NCBI GenBank assembly: GCA_964489885.1 | Contig: CAZAZX010000008.1 | Location: forward strand, 1-64,000 | Direction of reading: 5' to 3' | DNA from: CAKOTZ01 sp964489885 | GTDB taxonomy: Bacteria > Bacillota > Clostridia > TANB77 > CAG-508 | DNA length: 64,000 nt | Shown: one piece after another, positions 1 through 7,756 of the stretch | Numbering within the stretch: the stretch's first letter is position 1 | Layout of the letters: each line of letters begins with the position of its first letter | Notes under the pieces: generated by a model | The model's database searches: none | Seen by the model: the letters and a program-made list of their open reading frames with translations, nothing else | What the model was told of the DNA's origin: nothing | Position numbers and translations under genes: made by a program

Positions 1-1432
1 CAGAAACACTTCCACCTTTTGTATAGAAAATGCCATTACCATCATTATCAACATATACTGTTTCTTTCAAGTTCCTTGTAATATCATAAAGTACACAATT
101 TGCTAAATTCTTACCAACATTCATTTGTTTTGCTCCACCTTCACCATTTGATAAAACAACAGCAAAGCCAGAATTAGGATGTTCATCATCTCCACTTAAG
201 GTCCAACCAATAATATTATTATTGTCAAGGTAATCTTTTTGTGTTCCATAACATAAATTTTTTCTAAGATATAAAAATATATCAAGAGTTGTGCTAATAG
301 GGTTAATATTGTCATGGCTTATTCCAAAATAGTCTCCATAAAATACACAGGGATATCCTTGAAAACGTAATAAAATTAATGCATATGCTAATGGCCTAAA
401 CCATTCAGGTATCCAAGATTCTATTCCTTGACCTGGTTGTGTATCATGATTATCTACAAAAGTTACAGATTTATCTGGATATATTTGTGTTACAGTATTA
501 TCAAAAATTTTGCTCATATCGTATGAACCATTAGTTGTTGCAGCTTCATAAAAGTGGTAATGAAGAGGAACATCAAATAAGGACATTGAATAGTTTACAT
601 TTTTTAAATATTCCTTTAAAACTTCAATATTTGTATTCCAATATTCTCCAACAGCAAAAAGTTCTTTATTTGAATTTCTTCTTAGGTTAGTTAACCAGCC
701 TTCAAAAAATGATGAATCAATGTGCTTTAAGGCATCTAGTCTAAAACCATCAACGCCTGTAAATTTAATATACCAGCTTCCCCAAGAGTTTAGCTCATTA
801 ATTACTTCTTCATTTTTTACATCTACATCTGCACCCATTAGATAGTCAAAATTACCATTTTCTTTATCAACTGATTTATCCCATTCTTTTTTTACAAATC
901 TATAAATTGATTTTTTATCGTTTTCTTCATCCCAATCAACCCCATGAAAATGAGTCCAATTCCACTTGAATGAAGAATATTTATTATTTCTACCTGAAAA
1001 ATTATATTTTGTCCAGGCAGTTATTAGCTCTTCTTTTCCAATTTCTTCATTTCGGTTAGATGGATTATTTTGAATTGCTAATACTTTCTCAGTTGCATCT
1101 GCACCTATACGGTGGTTTAATACAATATCTGCCAAAACATATATATTATTTTTTTGTAATTCTTGAATTGCCTCTAGATATTCATCCTTTGTTCCATATT
1201 TAGTAGGTATAGTTCCTTTTTGATTAAATTCACCTAAATCATATAAATCATAAACTGCATAGCCAGTATCATATATTCCGCCAGAGCATTTATATGCAGG
1301 TGGCAACCATACGCTTGTAAATCCCTTTTCATTTAATTCTTTAGCCAATTTAGCTACTTTTTTCCAGTGTTTTGCATTTGGAGGTAGATACCATTCGAAA
1401 AATTGTAGTAAAACACCATTAATTCTACTCAA
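1..1432 (-). CDS. amyA: alpha-amylase (GH13, cytoplasmic type), 3' end beyond window
   Basis: Hydrolyses internal alpha-1,4 links of starch, glycogen or maltodextrins. The 477 residues visible read as a GH13 barrel without a signal peptide, which fits the intracellular AmyA subfamily (about 480-500 aa). The four GH13 regions are present: DIVLNH near residue 100, GFRLDALKH with the nucleophile Asp near 230, the acid/base Glu in GEYW near 260, and FVDNHD near 325. The start is a TTG (1432-1430) just before INGVLLQFFEW, with GGAG about 8 bases upstream. The gene runs off the left edge, so its C-terminus is not seen. It is transcribed divergently from folD. Confidence 0.93.
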   Translation of the reverse strand, partial: MSRINGVLLQFFEWYLPPNAKHWKKVAKLAKELNEKGFTSVWLPPAYKCSGGIYDTGYAVYDLYDLGEFNQKGTIPTKYGTKDEYLEAIQELQKNNIYVLADIVLNHRIGADATEKVLAIQNNPSNRNEEIGKEELITAWTKYNFSGRNNKYSSFKWNWTHFHGVDWDEENDKKSIYRFVKKEWDKSVDKENGNFDYLMGADVDVKNEEVINELNSWGSWYIKFTGVDGFRLDALKHIDSSFFEGWLTNLRRNSNKELFAVGEYWNTNIEVLKEYLKNVNYSMSLFDVPLHYHFYEAATTNGSYDMSKIFDNTVTQIYPDKSVTFVDNHDTQPGQGIESWIPEWFRPLAYALILLRFQGYPCVFYGDYFGISHDNINPISTTLDIFLYLRKNLCYGTQKDYLDNNNIIGWTLSGDDEHPNSGFAVVLSNGEGGAKQMNVGKNLANCVLYDITRNLKETVYVDNDGNGIFYTKGGSVS

Positions 1433-1475
1433 AAATATCACTCCATTCTTTTGTATAAAATATTTTTACACACAA

Positions 1476-1504
1476 ATAATATCACAATTAAAAAATAAGT
1501 ACAA
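1476..1504 (-). promoter_or_regulatory. sigma-A promoter of the amylase gene
   Basis: On the minus strand TTGTAC and TATTAT are separated by 17 bases, about 45 bases before the amylase start. The spacing and hexamers fit a housekeeping promoter. The divergent folD gene has an extended -10 (TGGTATACT, 1531-1539) on the plus strand. Confidence 0.6.
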
Positions 1505-1578
1505 TAATTGTAGTAAATTTTTGAAAAAAATGGTATACTAAAGTGAAATTAGATATATTTTGATTGGGAGTGAATAAT

Positions 1579-2466
1579 TTGGTTAATCTGATTGATGGTA
1601 AGAAAATATCAGAAGAAATCTTAAAAAATTGCAAGAACGAAATTGATAATTTGGCTAAAAAATTTAGGAAACCGTCATTAGTTCTTATTACATCTTTTTA
1701 TGATGAAGCTTCTAAAATTTACGTTAAGAAAAAAGAAGAAGCTTGTGAGTATTGTAATATTGACTTCAAAAATATAAATTTTGAGGAGAATACTCCCAAA
1801 ATGGTTGTTTTAGAAGAAATCGAAAAATTAAATAATGATAAAAATGTTGATGGTATTTTTATTCAAGTACCAGTTCCTAATCATTTAGTTGATGTAGGTG
1901 AATTTATTAAACCTACGAAAGATATTGATGCCTTTAACATTCAAAATCTTGGAAAAACTTTATTTAATAATAATACAGAATTAGATTTAATGCCATGTAC
2001 TTGTGAAGGAATAATATATTTAATAGAAAGAATTAATTTTGATATCACTGGAAAGCATATTGTTATTATAGGAAGAAGCAACATTGTCGGAAAACCATTG
2101 ATAGGTATGCTTTTAAGAAAAAATGCAACTGTTACAAGTTGTAATTCCTATACTAAAGATTTAAGAGAAATTACAAGAACTGCTGATATTTTAATTACGG
2201 CAATTGGAAAAGCTAATTTTATTGATAGCTCATATATTTCTGATAAAACAGATGTTATAATTGATGCAGGGATTAATAGACTTAACAATAAGGTATGTGG
2301 TGATGTAGATTTTAATAATATTATGACGGCATGGGAAGACACCAACAAAAACAAGTATATTACTCCAGTGCCAGGTGGGGTTGGGCCAATGACTGTAGCA
2401 GAATTAATAAATAATGTTTTAAAGTGTTATAAATATAATTTGAAAAAATTTGAAGCTATCAAATGA
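1579..2466 (+). CDS. folD: bifunctional methylenetetrahydrofolate dehydrogenase / methenyltetrahydrofolate cyclohydrolase FolD
   Basis: Interconverts 5,10-methylene-, 5,10-methenyl- and 10-formyl-tetrahydrofolate in the cytoplasm for one-carbon metabolism. The 295 residues match the usual length (about 280-300). Signatures are the YVKKKEEAC catalytic segment near residue 47, GIFIQVPVP near 95, IIGRSNIVGKP in the Rossmann half near 165, and TPVPGGVGPMT near 260. Two family motifs deviate: PTKDIDAF has Ala where DGF is usual, and PCTCEG has Cys where PCTPxG is usual. I chose the TTG at 1579 because GGGAG lies 7 bases before it; an upstream in-frame TTG at 1564 has no ribosome binding site. Confidence 0.95.
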   Translation: MVNLIDGKKISEEILKNCKNEIDNLAKKFRKPSLVLITSFYDEASKIYVKKKEEACEYCNIDFKNINFEENTPKMVVLEEIEKLNNDKNVDGIFIQVPVPNHLVDVGEFIKPTKDIDAFNIQNLGKTLFNNNTELDLMPCTCEGIIYLIERINFDITGKHIVIIGRSNIVGKPLIGMLLRKNATVTSCNSYTKDLREITRTADILITAIGKANFIDSSYISDKTDVIIDAGINRLNNKVCGDVDFNNIMTAWEDTNKNKYITPVPGGVGPMTVAELINNVLKCYKYNLKKFEAIK

Positions 2467-2523
2467 TGGCTGTTGTGATATATTTTATTAGAATTTAAAG
2501 TAGATTAAAGGGAGGTTTTAATA

Positions 2524-3294
2524 ATGATTGCTTTAGTTACAGGAGCGTCTTCTGGAATAGGAAGAGATATTGCAAGAGTTTTAGCAAGCAAAGGGTATGA
2601 TATTATTGCAGTTGCTAGAAATGTAGAAAGGCTTGAAGAATTAAAGAATGAAATTGAAAATAAATGTGATAGAAAAGTATATGTTAAAATTTGTGATTTA
2701 ACAAATAGAGATGCTATTTTTAAATTACATGAAGATGTTTTTAATGAATTTGGAGTTATTGATATTTTAGTTAATGATGCTGGATTTGGCCTTTGTGGTA
2801 TGTTTTCTGAAACTGATTTAAATAAGGAAATTGCAATGATAGATACAAATGTTACAGCAGTTCACATATTAACTAAATTATTTTTGAAAGATATGATGAA
2901 AAATGATAAGGGGCATATATTAAATGTTGGTTCAATTGCGGGATTTATGCCAGGACCATTGATGGCTACTTATTATTCTACTAAAAATTATATTGTTAAA
3001 CTAACCCAAAGTTTGCATTTTGAGCTAGGTAGACAACATTCTCATGTAAAGGTTCATGCCATTTGCCCTGGACCTGTTAATACAAATTTTAATAAAACAG
3101 CAGAGGTTAAATTCAATTTAGCAGAGGCAAATAGTATGATGGTTGCAAAATATGCTGTAAGAAAAATGTTTTGGAATAGATTACTTATTTTTCCAGGAGT
3201 AGGAGTATGGATTTCAAGGCTGTTTGCTAAAATTTGCCCAGACCAACTGATGGCAGGCATTTGTTACTTAGCACAAAGAAGAAAAATTCAATAA
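2524..3294 (+). CDS. short-chain dehydrogenase/reductase (SDR)
   Basis: A classical SDR of 256 residues, presumed to oxidise or reduce a small carbonyl or alcohol with NAD(P)(H). TGASSGIG at residues 6-13 is the cofactor glycine motif, NDAGFG near 88 corresponds to NNAG, Ser of NVGSIAG near 139 is the catalytic serine, and YYSTK near 152 is the YxxxK pair. The substrate cannot be read from sequence; relatives are often annotated as oxidoreductases of the YqjQ/DltE type. ATG follows a GGGAGG site. It lies 57 bases after folD and may be cotranscribed. Its downstream flank is a REP repeat and an assembly gap. Confidence 0.88.
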   Translation: MIALVTGASSGIGRDIARVLASKGYDIIAVARNVERLEELKNEIENKCDRKVYVKICDLTNRDAIFKLHEDVFNEFGVIDILVNDAGFGLCGMFSETDLNKEIAMIDTNVTAVHILTKLFLKDMMKNDKGHILNVGSIAGFMPGPLMATYYSTKNYIVKLTQSLHFELGRQHSHVKVHAICPGPVNTNFNKTAEVKFNLAEANSMMVAKYAVRKMFWNRLLIFPGVGVWISRLFAKICPDQLMAGICYLAQRRKIQ

Positions 3295-3295
3295 T

Positions 3296-3320
3296 GGACA
3301 AGGGGACGGTTCTCTTGTCC
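3296..3320. repeat. REP-like hairpin repeat, family A, copy 1
   Basis: A 25-bp imperfect palindrome with arms GGACAAG and CTTGTCC around GGGACGGTTCT. As RNA it could pair 11 bases (with G-U pairs) around a CGG loop. It begins 2 bases after the SDR stop codon. Other copies lie at 3451-3475, 3483-3507, 18486-18510 (variant), 28179-28203, 30435-30459 (variant) and 51578-51602. Confidence 0.85.
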
Positions 3321-3327
3321 ACATAAT

Positions 3328-3427
3328 NNNNNNNNNNNNNNNNNNNNNNNNNNNNNNNNNNNNNNNNNNNNNNNNNNNNNNNNNNNNNNNNNNNNNNNNN
3401 NNNNNNNNNNNNNNNNNNNNNNNNNNN
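3328..3427. other. 100-N scaffold gap with 55-bp duplicated contig ends
   Basis: Exactly 100 Ns. The 55 bases before the gap (3273-3327) are identical to the 55 bases after it (3428-3482), including the last codons of the SDR gene. This is what two contigs sharing a terminal k-mer look like when scaffolded without merging. The second copy of the SDR tail is therefore probably not real, and the true number of REP units here is unresolved. Confidence 0.9.
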
Positions 3428-3449
3428 ACAAAGAAGAAAAATTCAATAA

Positions 3450-3513
3450 TGGACAAGGGGACGGTTCTCTTGTCCACATAATGGACAAGGGGACGGTTCT
3501 CTTGTCCACATAA
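3450..3513. repeat. tandem pair of family A REP units (32-bp period)
   Basis: Two head-to-tail copies of a 32-bp unit, each the 25-bp palindrome plus the tail ACATAAT. With the copy at 3296 they form a tandem array that probably broke the assembly. No REP transposase is seen in the window. Confidence 0.85.
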
Positions 3514-3652
3514 TTCATATCTATTTTCAATATATTGAAAAAATGTAATACAGCTGTAACGAAAAAATTATATATTCTAAAAATTATTTCTCATTTACGA
3601 AATAACTTGAAAAAATAAATAAATGGAATTATAATAAAAATAGGTGATGAAA

Positions 3653-4846
3653 ATGTTAAAAAGAGAATTATATTTATCAAGAATAAGAGGATTCTACGAT
3701 AGTGATTTAGTAAAAATTTTAGTTGGTATAAGGAGATGCGGTAAATCTGTTATTTTAAATCAGATAATAGATGAACTAAAAGAAAAAGAAGTAGACGACA
3801 ATCATATTATATATGTTAATTTCGAATTTATAGAATTTGAAGACTTACAAGATTACAAAAAATTAAATAAATATATAAAAGATAAAATAACTGATAAAAA
3901 GAAATATTATGTATTTTTAGACGAAATCCAAAAAGTTGAAAAATTTGAGGATGTTGTAAATTCATTAAGAGCATCAATAAACAATATAAGTATATTTATT
4001 ACAGGCTCAAATAGTAAGTTATTATCAAATGAACTTTCAACAGTTTTATCTGGAAGATATGTAATATTTAATATATTCCCATTAAGTTATAAAGAATTTA
4101 TTGAACTGACTAAAAAAGACGGAAAGGATGAGAAAACTTTTTGGAATTTTGTAAAATGGGGAGGCCTTCCTAATAGAACTCAATTTAATGATGAAGTAAA
4201 TATAAAAGATTATCTTCATAGTGTTTTTGATTCAATTATATTAAGAGATGTCATTGAAAGATTAAGGTTAAAAGATACTATTTTATTTGATTTGTTATTA
4301 CAATATATAGTAGATACAACAGGTCGTGAATTTTCAGCAGAAAATGTTATTAAATTTTTAAAAAACGAAGGTAGATCTGTATCGACTGAAACAATATATA
4401 TATATTTAGACGCATTATGCAAAGCATTAATAATTAAAAAAATTTATAGATATGATATTCATGGAAAATCAATACTTAAGACATTAAATAAATATTATAT
4501 GACGGATTTAGGTATTGCCCAAATAAAAAATAATAATTTTGAAATAAATAAAAGTTTTGCAATAGAAAATGTTGTTTATAATGAATTGTTAGAAAGAGGA
4601 TATGAAGTATATATTGGTAAAACCAAAAATGGTGAGATTGATTTTATAGCAACAAAAACAGACGAAAAAATATATATTCAGGTTGCTTATTTATTGGCTG
4701 ATAATAAAGTTATTGATAGAGAATTCGGTGCGTATGATGATATAAGAGATAATTATAAAAAATATGTATTATCGCTTGATAAAACAGATTTTTCTCAAAA
4801 TGGGATAATACACAAAAACATAATTGATTGGCTACTTGAAGAATAA
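3653..4846 (+). CDS. AAA ATPase with C-terminal DUF4143 (nuclease-like) domain
   Basis: A 397-residue protein of the widespread ATP-binding/DUF4143 family, whose role is unknown; members are suspected in defence, mobile-element or toxin-antitoxin-like functions. Walker A is GIRRCGKS near residue 25, Walker B is YVFLDEIQ near 85, and a sensor-like ITGSNSKLLS lies near 116. The C-terminus carries GEIDFIA followed by IQVAY, resembling a PD-(D/E)xK core. ATG 3653 sits 6 bases after AGGTG; an in-frame GTG at 3644 and ATG at 3647 overlap that site. A second family member lies at 22983-24173. It is monocistronic, downstream of the REP array. Confidence 0.85.
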   Translation: MLKRELYLSRIRGFYDSDLVKILVGIRRCGKSVILNQIIDELKEKEVDDNHIIYVNFEFIEFEDLQDYKKLNKYIKDKITDKKKYYVFLDEIQKVEKFEDVVNSLRASINNISIFITGSNSKLLSNELSTVLSGRYVIFNIFPLSYKEFIELTKKDGKDEKTFWNFVKWGGLPNRTQFNDEVNIKDYLHSVFDSIILRDVIERLRLKDTILFDLLLQYIVDTTGREFSAENVIKFLKNEGRSVSTETIYIYLDALCKALIIKKIYRYDIHGKSILKTLNKYYMTDLGIAQIKNNNFEINKSFAIENVVYNELLERGYEVYIGKTKNGEIDFIATKTDEKIYIQVAYLLADNKVIDREFGAYDDIRDNYKKYVLSLDKTDFSQNGIIHKNIIDWLLEE

Positions 4847-5144
4847 TTTTAATAAATAAGAAGATGTTTTGTTTATTTATAACTCATTATAAATTTTTAT
4901 ATCGATGTAACACATTTGTAATAAAAACTTAATGAAAACGACATAAAGTTCTCAAACCCTTGCGGTTGTATATATATATATATATATACGAGTAATACGT
5001 GTTTACAAAAAAATAATGTCTGTGTTAAAATGTAGAAAAAGATATTTAACGTTGTAATAATAAATTCTTGAAAAAATTAAACTAAAAACATATCTTTGGT
5101 ATGTGAGTTTAATGAAAATACGGAAGATGGAGGAAAAAATAGAA
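4847..5144. other. intergenic region with (TA)10 run and weak promoter
   Basis: No gene is supported here. It holds a (TA)10 microsatellite at 4969-4988 and a weak promoter-like pair TTTACA (5002-5007) and TTAAAA (5025-5030), 17 bases apart, which would drive the interrupted surface-protein gene starting at 5145. Confidence 0.5.
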
Positions 5145-5190
5145 ATGATAACAAAAGAAAAAAATGTGCTAAACAAGGGAATCACATTAG
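5145..5190 (+). pseudogene. 5' fragment of glycine-rich surface-protein gene, split by the mobile element
   Basis: ATG 5145 follows GGAGG (5129-5133). The reading frame gives a charged leader ending NKGITL and then runs into the element. NKGITL is the start of the type IV pilin-like leader common in gut Clostridia (KGITLVALVIT). The continuation, VALVITFIVLLILAGV, begins at 17351 on the far side of the element, and joining the two at the shared CATTAG restores the frame exactly. Without the element this would be one gene of about 373 residues. Confidence 0.85.
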
Positions 5191-5212
5191 GAGAGGTAGA
5201 ATAAGGACAATT
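5185..5212. other. attL: left junction and terminal inverted repeat
   Basis: Host CATTAG (5185-5190), a 10-base spacer, then terminal repeat ATAAGGACAATT (5201-5212). The predicted crossover dinucleotide is TT at 5187-5188, inferred from symmetry with attR. Confidence 0.75.
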
Positions 5213-5278
5213 TTCTATCAAATATAATTTTTATTGATATAACAGTCATTTACGAATAATTGTAGAATATCATGCCAG

Positions 5279-5306
5279 AAAAAGGTGAGTAAATTTTTTA
5301 CTCACC
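5279..5306 (-). terminator. terminator of the cargo operon
   Basis: GGTGAGTAA (5284-5292) pairs with TTACTCACC (5298-5306). On the minus strand the hairpin is followed by TTTTT. It lies just past the stop of the last cargo gene and about 70 bases inside the element's left end. Confidence 0.8.
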
Positions 5307-5323
5307 CTAAAATTAATTACATT

Positions 5324-5851
5324 TTATTTTTCTATTTCCTGTTCTTGAACTTTTGATATATCCCTATACTTAATATTTTCCATATTAAATCCTGTTAAAG
5401 CTAAATCAACTTGCAAAGCATTTTTTAGCTCACTTGGTACTAAATTTGTATTATATATTTCAGTTAATGGAATCAGCGTTGGAATATAATGTCCTCCTTT
5501 TTTAATATGTTCAGGATCTGTAAATTCTGGACCTGTTCCAGTTCCGAATTTTCCATCAACATATTTACAAAGAAAATAATTATGTACATTTGTTTCGTTT
5601 TCTTGAGTATACAATAATCGTATTGTTTCTGATTGTATTCCTAACTCTTCTTGTATTTCACGCACTGCTGTTTCTTCAACCTTTTCTCCTTCTTCTACAC
5701 CACCACCTGGAACTACAAAAAAATCATCAATTATTTCTGGATTAGTTTTACTTGGTTTTAGTCTATGGACTAAAGCTAAACATTCTTTTCCACTTTCATC
5801 CTGTATAACTAATAAACCTCTAGAAGTTATTCTTTTATTATTACTTTCCAT
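5324..5851 (-). other. possible internal translation start giving free Nudix domain
   Basis: Inside the fusion gene, in frame, an ATG (residue 636) is preceded by AAAGGAGAATAAAAAT, a good Shine-Dalgarno at proper distance. The 175-residue product would be exactly the Nudix domain. It may be a relic of gene fusion or a second product. Confidence 0.4.
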
Positions 5852-7756
5852 ATTTTTATTCTCCTTTATATTAATTGGATTTGATATCATATCAACAACA
5901 ATATTTGCATAATTAAATATTTGTGATTTGTTTTCCCCTTTAATAAATTGCTCTGTATCAAATTCTGGCAAATTATATAATGAGGCAAATTTTGTATATA
6001 CATCATAATAATCTAGACAATCTATTCCATTTTGTATTAAAATATTTCTCATAATATGTGAAAGATTCTTAAAAATCACATCGTAATTCTTTTCGTTTTC
6101 GTCATATAAACTTCTTCTTAGGGAATGCAGTTCACTTGGCATGCATTCTCTATATGCTAATTTTATATCATCAAATGTATATTTTGTCAAATTCAATGTA
6201 CTGTCATATATTAATGGTTGGAAATCGCCTTGTTCCATTTTATATATTGCATACTTCGTTTTAGTATCTACTTCATCATCATACAATTCTCTCTCACTAA
6301 ATACTGTTGTACCTATTTTTATAGGAATTTGTTTTACAATATCATTTAAAACTATCCTAGTATCTTTATCATAAGGTTCTATGACAATAATTGCATCTAT
6401 ATCACTATACCCATCATGTACACATTCTCTTGCACAACTTCCTGTTAAAGTTAATAATTTTACTTTATTTCCAAACTTAGCTAAGACTTCTTCTCTAAAT
6501 ATTTTTATAGCTTCTCTGTAATTATTTGGAATATTTTTTTGATTTTCATCATACAATTCACCAGTATATTTAGTTTTAGCAGAAGTAATAGTGTCTAACT
6601 TACTATATAGTTCATAATTTGTACCATTATTATCAATTATAAAGTCTGCAATTTCTTTAATCTTATCTGCCCCCATTGCTCTTTTTTCAACATCTTTTTC
6701 TTGTACTTGTTCCATTGATTGTTCTACATCGATTCCTTCACTTAATGCATTTCTTATAACTCTGTTTTTTAAACTAGTATCTATATATATAATCGAAAAT
6801 TGTTCTCCTAACCTAGCTTTTAATGCCTTTGATAATTCAAAATCATGAAGACTTTCTAATGAAATTGCATCTTTATAATATTGCTTTTGAAATAACATAG
6901 CAATTTGATTTATTTCTAAAAGCGATACTAGATCACTATTATTTCTATAAAACTTCAACGGATCATCTACATCATATTTCTGAGCCATTTGCTCAAGAAA
7001 ATATCTAAATTTTAAATTCCATATATCATGCTTTTTACTCAAATATTTTCCAGTTCCACTTTTTCCACATTCACTTAAGCCACCTAATGCATAAATTTTT
7101 TTATCTTCATTTGGAAAAAGAGTAATCTTTTTTAATTCACCCAAAATAATACTATTTAATTTTTGATAAACTTCTTCAATTGAACCAGTTGCATCAAACT
7201 CATCATAATCACCATTTCCAATTTGCTCTTGAATAATTTCATTTTGATATTCCTGATATTCACTATATGTTTGAGCTTTGTCTAAAATTAATCCTGTAAA
7301 TTTTCTCTGTCTTGTTAATTCTTTCCTTAACTTAATGCTTTTAGCAATATTAAAAAACAAATCTTTATCTTCAAGAAAATCTACGCCGAATTTTGATTTT
7401 GCTTGTTCTATCATTTTTATTGCTTCATCTTTACTTATTCCTTTATACATAAGAGTAGCAATTACCCTGGCATCGAAATTTTTTATTCCTTTATCTACTA
7501 TAACTATTGGTTTTTTAGAATGCATTATGTCCAAATTACGATTTTTTAAGCTTTCATAGATAACATCTACAAATTGTTGAGCAGAGCTCTCATAAAACCA
7601 CCATTCAAAACTGTTTTTGGGTAATTCTGAAAAAGGATAATATTTATCAAGTCCACCAATCTTTTCAAGAATATCTGGATTATCTTTTGCTAGCAAATCT
7701 AACTGTGTTGTTTTTCCGCTTCCATCAACACCATTAAAACTAATAACAATTTTCAT
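5324..7756 (-). CDS. four-domain fusion: dTMP-kinase-like, second P-loop kinase, nucleotidyltransferase, Nudix hydrolase
   Basis: 810 residues with four separable domains. Residues 1-210 resemble thymidylate kinase (FNGVDGSGKTT at 7-17). Residues 220-390 start with a second P-loop, GGLSECGKSGTGK. Residues 410-600 hold a MNT-type nucleotidyltransferase signature, GSCARE then SDIDAIIV at 439-458. Residues 640-810 are a Nudix domain with box GGGVEEGEKVEETAVREIQE. The start overlaps the carbamoyltransferase stop (TAATG), implying translational coupling. An internal ATG at 5851-5849 has AAGGAG 8 bases upstream, so the Nudix domain may also be made alone. The substrate is unknown; nucleotide or phosphorylated small-molecule handling is an inference. 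Confidence 0.85.
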   Translation of the reverse strand: MKIVISFNGVDGSGKTTQLDLLAKDNPDILEKIGGLDKYYPFSELPKNSFEWWFYESSAQQFVDVIYESLKNRNLDIMHSKKPIVIVDKGIKNFDARVIATLMYKGISKDEAIKMIEQAKSKFGVDFLEDKDLFFNIAKSIKLRKELTRQRKFTGLILDKAQTYSEYQEYQNEIIQEQIGNGDYDEFDATGSIEEVYQKLNSIILGELKKITLFPNEDKKIYALGGLSECGKSGTGKYLSKKHDIWNLKFRYFLEQMAQKYDVDDPLKFYRNNSDLVSLLEINQIAMLFQKQYYKDAISLESLHDFELSKALKARLGEQFSIIYIDTSLKNRVIRNALSEGIDVEQSMEQVQEKDVEKRAMGADKIKEIADFIIDNNGTNYELYSKLDTITSAKTKYTGELYDENQKNIPNNYREAIKIFREEVLAKFGNKVKLLTLTGSCARECVHDGYSDIDAIIVIEPYDKDTRIVLNDIVKQIPIKIGTTVFSERELYDDEVDTKTKYAIYKMEQGDFQPLIYDSTLNLTKYTFDDIKLAYRECMPSELHSLRRSLYDENEKNYDVIFKNLSHIMRNILIQNGIDCLDYYDVYTKFASLYNLPEFDTEQFIKGENKSQIFNYANIVVDMISNPINIKENKNMESNNKRITSRGLLVIQDESGKECLALVHRLKPSKTNPEIIDDFFVVPGGGVEEGEKVEETAVREIQEELGIQSETIRLLYTQENETNVHNYFLCKYVDGKFGTGTGPEFTDPEHIKKGGHYIPTLIPLTEIYNTNLVPSELKNALQVDLALTGFNMENIKYRDISKVQEQEIEK

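Noticed and set aside
3268..3530. Minus-strand reading frames across the N gap
   Set aside because: They consist of REP sequence and translated Ns.
4969..4988. Replication origin or operator at the (TA)10 run
   Set aside because: A plain dinucleotide run with no DnaA boxes or dyads around it.
5112..5204. A 30-codon gene starting at 5112
   Set aside because: It is the upstream frame of the interrupted surface-protein gene; the start with a ribosome binding site is 5145 and the stop lies in the element.
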